A stretch of DNA of 64,000 nucleotides from Caulobacter henricii (GTDB lineage Bacteria > Pseudomonadota > Alphaproteobacteria > Caulobacterales > Caulobacteraceae). Made by a program: the position numbers and the translations under genes. The notes under the pieces are model-generated. The model was given only the letters and a program-made list of their open reading frames with translations, did not search any database and was not told where the DNA came from. Each line of letters starts with the position of its first letter. The stretch's first letter is position 1. The stretch lies in contig NZ_CP013002.1 in NCBI RefSeq assembly GCF_001414055.1, positions 514,501 through 578,500 of the forward strand, in the 5' to 3' direction. Positions 8,442 through 18,414 of the stretch are shown piece after piece.

Positions 8442-8609
8442 ATCGACGTCCCCGGATTTGGTCGCAAAATAGCGGGCCTTGCCGCCTCGCTCAATTGTCG
8501 ATGCGCGGGCCCGTGGCCGGCATGTTCCCGTTCGGAGGCAAGATTGGTGCCGAACCCGACTGGGACCACGCGCCGACGGCAGGCCCCTGACGCGCGAGCC
8601 TCCCGCCCC

Positions 8610-8646
8610 AAAAAGAAAATGCCCCCCGCCGTGAGGCGAGAGGCAT
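8610..8646 (-). terminator. Rho-independent terminator of carD
   Basis: On the reverse strand ATGCCTCTCGCC, a TCAC loop and GGCGGGGGGCAT form a 12-pair stem (two G-U pairs) followed by TTTTCTTTTT. It begins 29 bases after the carD stop. Confidence 0.85.
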
Positions 8647-8674
8647 CGGTATTTGGGGCAGTTGAGACCGCGCC

Positions 8675-9187
8675 TTAAGCGGCTGCGGCGGCCTTGACCA
8701 GCGACTTGGTCAGGATGCCGATGGCGGCTTCGCGATCGATGCGCTCGATGGCGGCAACTTCACGGGCCATGCGGTCCAGGGCCGACTCATACAGCTGGCG
8801 CTCCGAATAGGACTGTTCCGGCTGATTCTCGGCGCGGTGCAGGTCGCGGACGACCTCGGCGATCGAGATCAGGTCGCCCGAATTGATCTTGGCTTCGTAT
8901 TCCTGGGCGCGGCGCGACCACATGGTGCGCTTGACGCGGGCCCGGCCCTTGAGCGTGGTCAGGGCCTGGGAGACCACATTGCCTTCGGCCAGGGGGCGCA
9001 GACCGGCGGTCTTGGCCTTCTTGGTCGGGACGCGGAGGGTCATTTTCTCGTGGTCGAAGGTGATGATGTAGACTTCGAGCGACATCCCGGCCACTTCCTG
9101 GGTCTCAACACCCTGGATGCTGCCCACGCCATGCGCGGGATAGACGACGTGATCGCCAACCGAGAATTCCAGACCGCTCTTGCTCAT
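8675..9187 (-). CDS. carD: CarD-family transcription regulator (CdnL type)
   Basis: The 170-residue protein opens with the CarD RNA-polymerase-interacting domain (FSVGDHVVYPAHGVGSIQGVE) and continues with the conserved Trp-containing helical part (VKRTMWSRRAQEYEAKI). Family members bind the RNA polymerase beta subunit and stabilise open complexes at rRNA and other promoters. The ATG at 9187 follows GAGGACGAAC; an upstream ATG at 9202 adds only MMRTN. It lies downstream of fdxA on the same strand, with a 291-base gap in which no further feature was seen, and ends at a strong terminator. Confidence 0.93.
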   Translation of the reverse strand: MSKSGLEFSVGDHVVYPAHGVGSIQGVETQEVAGMSLEVYIITFDHEKMTLRVPTKKAKTAGLRPLAEGNVVSQALTTLKGRARVKRTMWSRRAQEYEAKINSGDLISIAEVVRDLHRAENQPEQSYSERQLYESALDRMAREVAAIERIDREAAIGILTKSLVKAAAAA

Positions 9188-9478
9188 GTTCGTCCTCATC
9201 AATGCGAGCCCAGGGGGCCCGGAACACCGTCATTCCAGATCGGTCCATTAGAGACAGCCCAGCGACCGCGAACGGGGCGCGGGAGCCAAGCCGGGACAGG
9301 ATTTGGAATTAACCTCTAAGACACCCTTCGCCTTCGATCGGGCGCGCCGGTTGAACGGCTCTTCGACAAAAAACGGACAGCCGCAAAAAGCCGCGACCGT
9401 CACGTTGGCGCAGACAATATCATAAAATTCAGCCTCATGAAAGGCTTGCGGCCGGACTTGAACCCGTTAGGGGGCCGA

Positions 9479-9820
9479 TCAGGAACCCTTGCCGGGCTTT
9501 TCGCTGAAGTATTTCTCGAACTTGCCGGTCTCGCGCTCAAAGTCGTCGCGGTCGGCGGGCGGCTCGCCCTTAACCGTGATGTTGGGCCAGACCTTGGCGT
9601 AGTCGGAGTTGATGCGCAGCCACTTGCCGTCGGGCTCGTCCTCGGTGTCGGGCTTGATCGCGTCGACCGGGCACTCTGGTTCGCAGACGCCGCAATCGAT
9701 GCATTCGTCCGGATTGATGGCCAGAAAGTTCTCGCCCTCATAGAAGCAGTCGACCGGACACACCTCGACACAGTCCATGTACTTACATTTGATACAGGCG
9801 TCTGTGACGATGTAGGTCAT
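9479..9820 (-). CDS. fdxA: 7Fe ferredoxin FdxA
   Basis: The 113-residue protein has two cysteine clusters: [17 protein letters not shown] at residues 9-25, of the 3Fe-4S type with a 4Fe-4S share, and [12 protein letters not shown] at about 40-51. The C-terminal extension ([17 protein letters not shown]) is typical of FdxA of alpha- and gammaproteobacteria. It is a cytosolic electron carrier of unknown partner. FdxA next to carD, with an S4 protein and a Suv3-like helicase upstream, is a recurring alphaproteobacterial arrangement; here a GGDEF-EAL gene on the other strand separates fdxA from the S4 gene. Confidence 0.93.
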   Translation of the reverse strand: MTYIVTDACIKCKYMDCVEVCPVDCFYEGENFLAINPDECIDCGVCEPECPVDAIKPDTEDEPDGKWLRINSDYAKVWPNITVKGEPPADRDDFERETGKFEKYFSEKPGKGS

Positions 9821-10100
9821 CGAGAACTCGATTGGGGCTGACGGCGTTCGGCGCGGGCGTTTTCGAAGGCGCGGGGCCGCTTGTCAATGCGGCTTGCTTG
9901 CGCGGCACCGCAGGATTTCTCGCCCCGCCGTCAGAGATAGCTTTGGGCCGGCCGATGGTTCCGCCGCCGGTCACCCTTTATCGCTGCCCAGTAGGACCGC
10001 GACGACCGGTCATCTCGACGGTCACGATTTCTTATCCAAAATAGCAACAGTCTTCGAGTGAGGAAACGCTCAAGAAAAACAACGTCGAGAATCCGACACT

Positions 10101-12185
10101 ATGACAAAGTCGACCGTGGAGGTCAGGCGTTTGCCAAAGTCCGAGGCCGGACTGGCGCGTCTCACCGACGCACGCGCCGCCGCCTTTTCGCAGTTTGTGC
10201 TCCAGTTGCCGTTCGCTGCGGCTCTTCTGGACAGGGACCTGCGCCTGCTCGCGGTCAGCCGCGAATGGGTGACCCAGGGCCTGGCCCCGGACCTGGGCCT
10301 TGGCGGCGACGGCCGTCGCGCCCTGGTTTCGGCCGAGGATATTCTGGCGCTGATGAAGTGCGCCCAGTCCGGTAAGGCTTTCTCGCGTTATCTGCCGAAC
10401 CTCGACACTGACGGCGTACAGAGGGTCTGGCGCACCGAGTTCAGCGCCTGCCGCGACGAGGGCGAAGACCCCTATGCCGTGATGGTCACGGCCCGCGATG
10501 TGACCGGCTATGCCGAGGCCATTCTGCGGGCCGAGCGTGACCAGCAGCGTCTGCGCATGGCGCTGGAACTCGATGGCCTGCTGGTCCGCGAATTCGATCT
10601 GAACACGCGGGAAGTGGTGTTTTCAGGGGCCACGCACGACCTGGAAAAGTGGTGTCGCTTTGAGAACGAACCGCTGGAGATCATCCACCAGGCCGACCGC
10701 GACCGGGTGGCGGCCCAGGTGGCGGCACGCAAGCCGGGCGAGACCGGCGTCTACGAGTTTCGACTCAATCGCGATGACGGAGTCGAGACCTGGGTGCGCT
10801 CGGCCAGCAAGCTGCTGATCGACCCGAACGGCCGCCCGGAACGGCTGGTCAATCTGTTCAAGGACATCACCGACCGTCGCCGCCAGACCGAGGCGGTCGA
10901 GACCCTGGCCTTCAAGGATCCTCTGACCGATCTGCCGAACCGGGCCCTGTTCCAGCACAAGTTCCAGGAGGCGGTCAGCGCGTCGGAGCGGCTGGGCGAG
11001 ATGTTCGGTCTGATCATGATCGACGTCGACCACTTCAAGGACATCAACGACACACTCGGTCATGACGCCGGCGACGCTCTGCTCAAGCGGCTGGCCGAAA
11101 TGCTGCGTCGCGCCTTCCGCGCCCAGGATACCGTGGCCAGGCTGGGGGGCGACGAGTTTGCGGTGATCCTCAGGGGGCTCAACTGCGAAGCGGACATGCT
11201 GCGGCCGATCCAGACCCTGCAGAAACTGTTGCGCCGCCCCATCGAGCATGGCGGGCGCAGCTTTACCTGCAGTGCCAGCATCGGCGCGGCTCTGCACGGC
11301 GACCCCGACGCTGATCCCTCGCACATGGTCAAGAACGCCGACATCGCCCTCTATCGGGCCAAGGATGCGGGCCGCAATCGCAGCGTCATGTTCCAGCCCT
11401 CCATGCGCTCGGAACTGGAGCAGAGAATCGAGCTGCTGCGCGATGTCCGGGCCGGCATAGCCGCCGGTGAATTCGTGCTGTTCTATCAGCCGGTCGTGGA
11501 TGTGCGGGAAGGCGGCGTCGCCGGCTTTGAGGCCCTGATGCGGTGGGCTCATCCGGAGCAGGGGATCCTGGCACCCGCCCGCTTCATGCCGGCCTTTGAG
11601 GATCAGGACCTGTCGCTGAAGCTGGGCGATGTGGCCTTCGAGAGCGCCCTCCGTCAGATGCGGGACTGGATCGAGGCCGGTGTGGCGTTTGGACGGGTGG
11701 CCGTCAATATCTCGGCGGCCCAGTTCCGCAGCGGGCGTCTGGCCGAAGAGATCCAGGAGCGCCTCGCCCGCTGGAACGTGCCCTGCGATCGCCTGACCAT
11801 CGAGGTGACCGAGAACGTCTATATGGGCTGGGGTTCGGATCTGGTCAGCGACACCGTGCGCCGTCTGCATGACGCCGGGGTGATGATCGCCCTCGACGAT
11901 TTCGGCACCGGCTATGCCAGCCTGGCCAATCTGCGGCAGTTCCCGATCGACCGGCTGAAGATCGACAAGTCCTTCGTTCAGAACGCCGAGGATGAGGCCA
12001 TCGTCAAGGCGGTCATTACCCTGGGCTCGTCGATGGGGATGAAGGTCGTCGCCGAAGGGGTCGAGGATGAGGCCCAGCTGGAGAAGCTGATCGCCTATGG
12101 CTGCGACCAGGTGCAGGGCTATCATTTCGGCCGCCCCATGCCGGCCGATGAGGTGCCGGGCTTCCTGGCCGGGTTCAAGTCCTAG
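10101..12185 (+). CDS. PAS-GGDEF-EAL cyclic-di-GMP enzyme
   Basis: The 694-residue cytosolic protein has one or two PAS-like regions (about 20-135 and 145-260), a GGDEF domain (about 268-430) and an EAL domain (about 440-690). The GGDEF signature is intact (RLGGDEFAVI) and the inhibitory I-site RxxD (RAQD) lies exactly five residues before it. The EAL domain keeps FEALMRW, NISAAQF, EVTENVY, ALDDFGTGYASL, KIDKSF, AEGVED and QGYHFGRPM, so phosphodiesterase activity is expected; cyclase activity is also possible. It is transcribed opposite to its neighbours. The ribosome site is weak, so the start is less certain. Confidence 0.93.
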   Translation: MTKSTVEVRRLPKSEAGLARLTDARAAAFSQFVLQLPFAAALLDRDLRLLAVSREWVTQGLAPDLGLGGDGRRALVSAEDILALMKCAQSGKAFSRYLPNLDTDGVQRVWRTEFSACRDEGEDPYAVMVTARDVTGYAEAILRAERDQQRLRMALELDGLLVREFDLNTREVVFSGATHDLEKWCRFENEPLEIIHQADRDRVAAQVAARKPGETGVYEFRLNRDDGVETWVRSASKLLIDPNGRPERLVNLFKDITDRRRQTEAVETLAFKDPLTDLPNRALFQHKFQEAVSASERLGEMFGLIMIDVDHFKDINDTLGHDAGDALLKRLAEMLRRAFRAQDTVARLGGDEFAVILRGLNCEADMLRPIQTLQKLLRRPIEHGGRSFTCSASIGAALHGDPDADPSHMVKNADIALYRAKDAGRNRSVMFQPSMRSELEQRIELLRDVRAGIAAGEFVLFYQPVVDVREGGVAGFEALMRWAHPEQGILAPARFMPAFEDQDLSLKLGDVAFESALRQMRDWIEAGVAFGRVAVNISAAQFRSGRLAEEIQERLARWNVPCDRLTIEVTENVYMGWGSDLVSDTVRRLHDAGVMIALDDFGTGYASLANLRQFPIDRLKIDKSFVQNAEDEAIVKAVITLGSSMGMKVVAEGVEDEAQLEKLIAYGCDQVQGYHFGRPMPADEVPGFLAGFKS

Positions 12186-12290
12186 GGCGCGGCAGCGCGG
12201 CCCCTGTCTCAAAGGGGCAGGCCGCCCTCGTGATCCATCTGGCCGCGGCAGCGGACGTCACGGTGGTCCCTGATCCATCCGGCGCTTCCC

Positions 12291-12587
12291 TCAATCTGCC
12301 GAGCCGTCGATGACCTCATAGAGCGACCGCGCCTCCGACGCGGGGCCCCGCCGCTCGCCCGAGGCCAGGATCCGCACCGAGACGAGCCGGCCGCCGATCG
12401 CGAAGACCAGCAGATCGCCAGGCTTCAGGGTTCGCGCCGGCTTGTCCACCCGACTCTCCACCCCGCCGCGCGTCAGGCGAATGCGCCCGTCTTCGATAAA
12501 GCGCGCCGCCAGGGAGCGGGTCTTGAAGAACCGCGCATGCCACAGCCAGAGATCGGCGCGGCAGGGCTCGTCGGCCGCTTCGCTCAC
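12291..12587 (-). CDS. S4-domain RNA-binding protein (HslR/Hsp15-like)
   Basis: This 98-residue protein is essentially one S4 domain: RADLWLWHARFFKTRSLAARFIEDGRIRLTRGGVESRVDKPARTLKPGDLL. In the Hsp15/HslR family it binds the 50S subunit carrying a nascent chain or other structured RNA. Its ATG overlaps the stop of the upstream helicase by four bases (ATGA), so the two are made together. The C-terminal 25 residues vary among homologues. Confidence 0.9.
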   Translation of the reverse strand: MSEAADEPCRADLWLWHARFFKTRSLAARFIEDGRIRLTRGGVESRVDKPARTLKPGDLLVFAIGGRLVSVRILASGERRGPASEARSLYEVIDGSAD

Positions 12588-15130
12588 GAGGCGAGGGTCC
12601 GGGGTGCCGCCTTCCGGCGACGGGGCTTCTTGCGGCGGGGCGGGGGTTCGGTCAGCCGGGCCAGGGCGGCAAATGGCGAGTCGGGGCGCGGGGCGACCGG
12701 CTTGGGGTCCAGTCTCTGGGGCCCGCGCCGCTTCCAGACGATGGGCGCGTCTGACTTGGGCCTGAGGGCCGGCGTATAGTCGAGGGCCCGCAGCACGGCC
12801 GTGCCCTGGGCCGTCGTCCAGTCCAGAGTGTCCAGGGCCGCCTCACTGAGCACCACGCCACCGGGCTTCTGTTCGGCGCGCAGCAGGTCGTCCAGCCGCT
12901 CCAGCATCTCGACCGGAACGCTGAAGCCGCTGACCTGGCGCAGGCCGCTGGCGGCAAGGTCGCGTGCGGAAGGCTCGGGTTTCGGCAAGGGGGCCAGCCT
13001 GCCCAGGTCGCCGCGCCAGCCGCCGGGCGTCAGGGCCCGGGCACAGGCCATGGCCTCGGGCCGGATCACGGCCGGCAGGAACAGGCTGAAGGCTCCGATC
13101 CGGACCCCCAGGGCCTTCAGGGCCCGCCGTTCGGCCTGGCTTAGGGCCTTCAGCTCCGGGTCGAGGGGGCGCTTGTCGAGCACCCCGCCGGCTTCCAGCA
13201 GACGGTGGGCCAGGCCGCGCGGCAGGCCTTTCAGGTCGCTGCCGGCCAGGGCGCGCTCCAGCTTGCGCAGGCCGGCCAGCTTGAGGTCGACTTCGGCCGC
13301 CAGGAAGGCGTCCAGCCGCCGTTCGGCCCTTTCGCGCACGGCGGCCGGACCCAGCTCGCCCAGCAGGCGCGCCCGGGGCGACAGCAGCGGCAGGCCGGGC
13401 CGCACCACGCCGGCGATCTCGCCCCGCCAGAGGATTGCGCCGTCCGGATTGAGGGCGAAGGCATCGTCCGCCTCGCCGGTCAGGGCCCCCAGCCGGCGGG
13501 CGATCTCGGGACCGACCGCCCGCACGGCCGCATTGCGCAGGGCCTTTTCCTCCAGCGCACTGGCCCCCTTCTCCGGCGTGAAGGTGACGCCGGCGAGATG
13601 TCCGACGACATGGCCTTCGACGGTGACCGCGCCGTCGGGGCTCACCCCGGCCAGCATCACCTCGCGCTCGCCCAGCTGGCGCATCAGCACGCTGGTCCGC
13701 CGGTCGATGAAGCGGGCCATCAGCTTTTCGTGCAGGGTGTCGCTGATCCGGTCCTCCAGCTGACGGGTCACCCCCTGCCAGTGGGCGGGATTGGCCAGCC
13801 AGTCCGGCCGGTTGGCGATGTAGGACAGGGTCCGCACGCCCGAGAGGCGGCCGGCCAGGCTGTCGATCTCGCCATCGGTGCGGTCCAGCGCCTTGAACTG
13901 GGCATTGATCCAGTCTTCCGGCAGGCGCTTGCGGCCCGTGGTCAGGTCGTCGAACAGGGTCCTGACCATGCGCTGGTGGTCATCGTCGGTCGTCTTGCGG
14001 AAGTCCGGCGTCTGGCACACGTCCCACAGGCGCAGAAGGGCGGAACGGTCGGCCTTGCAGCGGGCGATAACCTCGTCCTGCTGTGACAGCTTGCGCAGGG
14101 TGCGCTCGTCCAGGGCCTCGTTCGACAGGGTCAGGCCGGCCCGCCCCGGACCCTGGCCCAGGGACTTCAGCAGCAGCGGCAAGGAGCCGAAGTCCAGCCG
14201 CGCATTGCGCCATTCGGCGGCGATGATCGGTTCGAACTGGTGATTGACCACGCTCTCGACCAGATCCTCGTCCATCTCCTCGCAGTCGCTGGTGACGCCG
14301 AAGGTGCCGTCGCGGGTATAGCGTCCGGCCCGGCCTGCGATCTGGCCCACCTCCTGCGCATGCAGCCAGCGGGTCCGCACCCCGTCGAACTTGCGCAGGC
14401 CGGCGAAGGCCACATGGTCGACATCCATGTTCAGGCCCATGCCGATGGCGTCGGTCGCCACGAGAAAGTCGACTTCGCCGCTCTGATAGAGGGCAACCTG
14501 GGCGTTGCGGGTGCGGGGGCTGAGCGAGCCCATGACCACGGCCGCGCCGCCGCGCTGCCGGCGGATAAGTTCGGCAATGCCGTAGACCGCGTCGGTGGAG
14601 AAGGCCACGACGGCACTGCGCCGGGGCAGGCGGGTCAGCTTCTTCGACCCGGCATAGGACAGGTTGGAGAACCGCTCGCGCGAGACGATCTCGGCGTCCG
14701 GCAACAGGCGGCGCACCAGCGGGGCCATGGTCCCTGCCCCCAGCAGCATGGTCTCGAACTTGCCCCGGGCGTGCAGAAGGCGGTGGGTGAAGATGTGGCC
14801 GCGCTCGGGATCCGCGCACAGCTGGATCTCGTCTATGGCCAGAAACTCGACCTCACGGGCCAGGGGCATGGCCTCGACCGTGCAGACGAAATAGGCGGCC
14901 CGGAGCGGGACGATCTTTTCCTCACCGGTGATCAGGGCCACGCTGGCCTTGCCGCGCAGCTTGACGACCCGGTCATAGATCTCGCGGGCCAGCAGGCGCA
15001 GCGGCAGGCCGATCATGCCCGAGGCATGGCCCAGCATCCGCTCGACGGCCAGGTGAGTCTTGCCGGTATTGGTCGGGCCCAGGACCGCCGTCAGCTTGGA
15101 CGGCGCCAGGCCGGTCGAACGGTCGCTCAT
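12584..15130 (-). CDS. Suv3-like DExH RNA helicase
   Basis: The 848-residue protein has Walker A GPTNTGKT at residues 18-25, the DEIQ box near residue 98, motif III-like LGAGTMAPL, and helicase C motifs (VATDAIGMGLNMDVDHVAFAG, then QIAGRAGRYTRDGTFG) as in mitochondrial SUV3 and its alphaproteobacterial relatives. A helical Suv3 C-terminal region follows, ending in a very basic proline-rich tail (PPPRRKKPRRRKAAPR). It is expected to unwind structured RNA. It is the first gene of the helicase-S4 pair. Confidence 0.9.
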   Translation of the reverse strand: MSDRSTGLAPSKLTAVLGPTNTGKTHLAVERMLGHASGMIGLPLRLLAREIYDRVVKLRGKASVALITGEEKIVPLRAAYFVCTVEAMPLAREVEFLAIDEIQLCADPERGHIFTHRLLHARGKFETMLLGAGTMAPLVRRLLPDAEIVSRERFSNLSYAGSKKLTRLPRRSAVVAFSTDAVYGIAELIRRQRGGAAVVMGSLSPRTRNAQVALYQSGEVDFLVATDAIGMGLNMDVDHVAFAGLRKFDGVRTRWLHAQEVGQIAGRAGRYTRDGTFGVTSDCEEMDEDLVESVVNHQFEPIIAAEWRNARLDFGSLPLLLKSLGQGPGRAGLTLSNEALDERTLRKLSQQDEVIARCKADRSALLRLWDVCQTPDFRKTTDDDHQRMVRTLFDDLTTGRKRLPEDWINAQFKALDRTDGEIDSLAGRLSGVRTLSYIANRPDWLANPAHWQGVTRQLEDRISDTLHEKLMARFIDRRTSVLMRQLGEREVMLAGVSPDGAVTVEGHVVGHLAGVTFTPEKGASALEEKALRNAAVRAVGPEIARRLGALTGEADDAFALNPDGAILWRGEIAGVVRPGLPLLSPRARLLGELGPAAVRERAERRLDAFLAAEVDLKLAGLRKLERALAGSDLKGLPRGLAHRLLEAGGVLDKRPLDPELKALSQAERRALKALGVRIGAFSLFLPAVIRPEAMACARALTPGGWRGDLGRLAPLPKPEPSARDLAASGLRQVSGFSVPVEMLERLDDLLRAEQKPGGVVLSEAALDTLDWTTAQGTAVLRALDYTPALRPKSDAPIVWKRRGPQRLDPKPVAPRPDSPFAALARLTEPPPRRKKPRRRKAAPRTLAS

Positions 15131-15288
15131 GATTCAAGACATGGGGCCGGAATCAGAGGGAGGCAAGCACTGCTGTGCGCCGGCCCGGCGACAGCGCGTC
15201 GCGTGGAGGCTGAGCGGGAATTGACAGCGCTGGGCATCTACGGTCTCAAAGCGCGTCGACCGCGCTGGGGATTGAGTTTCGGCGGGCG

Positions 15289-16686
15289 ATGGGCAGGGAA
15301 ACTCTCGTGACGGATATCATCGCCAGCACCCTTGAGGTTGCCCGAAAGGCCCTGTCGGCCAATGGACCGGCCCTGCCGGCTTCTGCCCACAGCTACACGC
15401 CGACCGATTTCAGCGTGCACTTCTTCCTGCAGCTGGCCGTAATCCTTCTGGCCTGCCGCGTCTTTGGCTGGCTGGGAAAGAAGCTGCTGGGCCAGCCCCA
15501 GGTGGTGGGCGAGATGATCGCCGGCGTGGTGCTGGGTCCGTCCCTGCTGGGCCTGTTGTTCCCGGCCTTCCAGGGCACGCTGTTCCCCAAGGAGACCCGC
15601 AATGTGCTCTATGTCGGTGCCCAGCTGGGCGTCGGCCTTTACATGTTCCTGGTCGGCACCACGTTTTCCGCTGATCACTTCAGGGCCAAGGCCAGGAGTG
15701 CGGTCAGTGTTTCCCTGGCGGGCATCATCGCGCCGTTCCTGATCGCCGTGGCGATCACGCCGTTCCTGCTGAAGGTTCCGGGCCTGTTCGCCGCCGGCAT
15801 CTCGCAGGCCAACGCCACCCTGTTCATGGGGGCCTGCATCGCCCTGACCGCCTTCCCGATGCTGGCCCGCATCATCAATGAGCGTGGCCTTGCCAAGACC
15901 TCGCTCGGGACCCTGTCGCTGACGGCCGGGGCCTTTGACGACGCCGTGTCGTGGTGCGTGCTGGCGGTAGTGCTGGCGACCTTCGGCGGCGGCCCCGGCG
16001 TGGCGGTTCTGGCGATCGGCGGCGGCCTGGCCTACGTCCTGTTCCTGGGCCTGTTCGGCCGACGCCTGCTGGCGCCGCTTGGACGCATGGTCGAGCGCGA
16101 AGGGCAGATGAGTCCCTTCGTCCTGGCCGTCACCCTGATGCTGTTCTGCTTCTCGGCCTTCCTGATGGACGCCGCAGGCATTCACGCGATCTTCGGCGGC
16201 TTCATGCTGGGCGCGGTGATGCCGCGCGGCCTGTTCGTCGAGGAGCTGAAGAAGAAGGTCGAGCCGCTGGCGGTGGTCCTGCTGCTGCCGATGTTCTTCA
16301 CCTATTCGGGCCTCAACACCCGGATGGACATGGTCAATTCGCTGCAGCTGCTGCTGATCGCCCTGGGCATTCTCGTGGCCTCCATCCTCGCCAAGGGCGT
16401 GGCCTGCTACGCCGCCGCGCGCCTGGCCGGCGAAGACAACCGCACCGCCCTGGGCATCGGCGCCCTGATGAACTCGCGCGGGCTGATGGAGCTGATCATC
16501 ATCAATATCGGCCTGCAGAAGGGCATTATCGGCCCGACCCTGTTCTCGATGATGGTGCTGATGGCCATCGTCACGACGGTCATGGCCAGCCCGCTGTTCG
16601 AGGCCTTCTATGGCAAGAAGGCCCGAGAGTCGGGCGAGCTTGACGGTCTGGACGAGTCCGCCGCCAAGGCTGCCGCCACCAGCTGA
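15289..16686 (+). CDS. Kef/CPA2-type cation:proton antiporter
   Basis: The 465-residue integral membrane protein has about 12 hydrophobic segments. It carries the conserved GQPQVVGEMIAGVVLGPSLLG near the start, the unwound-helix region ALTAFPMLARIINERGL and the FDDAVSW motif with the buried acidic pair of CPA2 exchangers. The C-terminus is short, with no RCK/TrkA-N domain, so regulation by nucleotide is not expected. It most likely exchanges Na+ or K+ for protons. The ATG at 15289 was taken; a GTG at 15307 (AGGGAAACTCTC before it) is a credible alternative that drops six residues. Confidence 0.87.
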   Translation: MGRETLVTDIIASTLEVARKALSANGPALPASAHSYTPTDFSVHFFLQLAVILLACRVFGWLGKKLLGQPQVVGEMIAGVVLGPSLLGLLFPAFQGTLFPKETRNVLYVGAQLGVGLYMFLVGTTFSADHFRAKARSAVSVSLAGIIAPFLIAVAITPFLLKVPGLFAAGISQANATLFMGACIALTAFPMLARIINERGLAKTSLGTLSLTAGAFDDAVSWCVLAVVLATFGGGPGVAVLAIGGGLAYVLFLGLFGRRLLAPLGRMVEREGQMSPFVLAVTLMLFCFSAFLMDAAGIHAIFGGFMLGAVMPRGLFVEELKKKVEPLAVVLLLPMFFTYSGLNTRMDMVNSLQLLLIALGILVASILAKGVACYAAARLAGEDNRTALGIGALMNSRGLMELIIINIGLQKGIIGPTLFSMMVLMAIVTTVMASPLFEAFYGKKARESGELDGLDESAAKAAATS

Positions 16687-16697
16687 CGGAGCCGGAT

Positions 16698-18335
16698 CTA
16701 CCGGCCCCGCTCGAACACCACCACGCCGTCGACAACGGTCAGCATGGGGTCCGAGGTGAGGATCTCGGCGGGCGCGACGGTCATCAGGTCCTTGGAGAAC
16801 ACGCTGACATCGGCCTTCTTGCCGGCTTCCAGCGTGCCGCGATCCTTCTCGGCGAAGGCGGCATAGGCCGGGGCCCAGGTCAGCATTTTCAGGGCCTGGG
16901 CGCGGCTGACGGCCTCCTCCAGGTGCCAGTCGGCATTGGCGAAGCCGGTCAGGCTGTGGCGGTGCACGGCGGCATAGAATTCGATGCGGGGATCGCCGAC
17001 CTCGACCGGCGCGTCGGACCCGGCCGCCACGACGGCCCCGCTCTGCAGCATGTCGTTCCAGCGATAGCCCTCATGCAGACGCGCCTTGCCCAGTCGGGCG
17101 GGGGCGAAGAACAGGTCGCCGATGGCGTGGCTGGGTTGCATCGAGGCAATGACCCCCATCTTCGAAAAGCGCGGCAGGTCGGGATCGGCGACGATCTGGG
17201 CATGTTCGATCCGCCAGCGGGCGGTAGTGTCGCCGCCCAGGGTTTCGCCGAACCAGTCCAGAACCAGCCGGTTGCCGCGATCGCCGATGGCATGCATGGC
17301 CACCTGGGCCTTGACCTTGCGTGCCTGCTTCATCAGGGCCAGGCCCTTGTCGCGCTCGGTCAGTTGCAGGCCCAGACCCTCGGCGTCGCTATAGGGCTCG
17401 AGCAGGGCCGCGCCGCGTGAGCCCAGGGCACCGTCCATATAGAGCTTGATGCCCCGGGTACGGATCAGGCCGGTGGCGTCCTCGAACGGCCCCCTGGCCA
17501 GCACCTCTGCAGCCCCACTGGGGTCCATATAGTTGTCGACCCGCAGGTGGAACCGTTTCTCGGCGGCCAGGGCGGTCATCAGGGCCAGGTCCGGGGCCTC
17601 GACGCTCATATTGCCAAGCCCGGTCCATCCGCGGGCGGCATAGAGGGTCCCGGCCTTTTCCAGGGCCTCGCGCTTGAGGGCCTCGGACGGCGGCGGAATG
17701 ACCCCGGCGACCAGCGACTGGGCATGGTCGATCAGCATGCCGCTGGGCAGGCCGTCGGTGCCCTTGAGGATCTGGCCGCCGGCGGGGGCGGTCGTGTCCT
17801 TGCCAATGCCGGCCTTTTCCAGGGCGGCAGAACTGGCCACCGAGGCGTGGCCGTCGGAGCGTTCCAGCACGATCACCCGGCCCGGCGCGGCCCGGTCGAG
17901 ATCCGCCCGGTTGGGAAAGCGCTTTTCGGGCCAGTGGGTCTCGATCCAGCCCCGGCCATAGATCGGCCCCTCCGGATGGGCGGCGGCATAGGCCCCGACT
18001 GCCTTGACCAGGTCCTCGACGGATCCCGTCTGGTCGAGATTGAGGGTCAGCTCCCGCAGGCCGATGCCGATCAGGTGGGCATGGGCGTCGACAAAGCCCG
18101 GAAAGGCGGCGGCCCCCTTGAGGTCGAAATCCCGGACGTCCTTGGCCGCCCTGGCGCGGGCGGAGGCCAGGCTGCCGACGAACAGGATCCGGCTGTCGCG
18201 GATCAGGACCGCCTCGGCCTGTGGCGCGGTCTCGACACCGGTATGGATCGGACCGCCGTGGATCAGCAGGTCCCCGGCCGTGGCGGTCGAGAGGCTGCTG
18301 GCGGCCAGCAGGACGGCGAGGGTGGTCAGGCGCAA
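16698..18335 (-). CDS. Secreted amidohydrolase (YtcJ-like metal-dependent hydrolase)
   Basis: The 545-residue protein has a signal peptide (MRLTTLAVLLAASSLSTATA) and the amidohydrolase-3 pattern: metal ligands in GFVDAHAHLIG near residue 85, RIEHAQIV and the HAIGDRGNRL block in the middle, and the late SDAPVEVGDP aspartate. The C-terminal segment returns to the composite sheet (KADVSVFSKDLMTV). It is probably periplasmic, with an unknown amide or ester substrate. It stands alone and converges on the antiporter, 11 bases apart. Confidence 0.87.
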   Translation of the reverse strand: MRLTTLAVLLAASSLSTATAGDLLIHGGPIHTGVETAPQAEAVLIRDSRILFVGSLASARARAAKDVRDFDLKGAAAFPGFVDAHAHLIGIGLRELTLNLDQTGSVEDLVKAVGAYAAAHPEGPIYGRGWIETHWPEKRFPNRADLDRAAPGRVIVLERSDGHASVASSAALEKAGIGKDTTAPAGGQILKGTDGLPSGMLIDHAQSLVAGVIPPPSEALKREALEKAGTLYAARGWTGLGNMSVEAPDLALMTALAAEKRFHLRVDNYMDPSGAAEVLARGPFEDATGLIRTRGIKLYMDGALGSRGAALLEPYSDAEGLGLQLTERDKGLALMKQARKVKAQVAMHAIGDRGNRLVLDWFGETLGGDTTARWRIEHAQIVADPDLPRFSKMGVIASMQPSHAIGDLFFAPARLGKARLHEGYRWNDMLQSGAVVAAGSDAPVEVGDPRIEFYAAVHRHSLTGFANADWHLEEAVSRAQALKMLTWAPAYAAFAEKDRGTLEAGKKADVSVFSKDLMTVAPAEILTSDPMLTVVDGVVVFERGR

Positions 18336-18414
18336 GGCGGGAACTCCCGGACGATGAGGCGGTCAGGTTACGGCACCGCTCGAAACCCGCAACAGGCCTG
18401 CTATGGTCGGGCGC

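Noticed and set aside
8316..8678. 120-residue plus-strand open frame
   Set aside because: It crosses the carD terminator and has no coding character.
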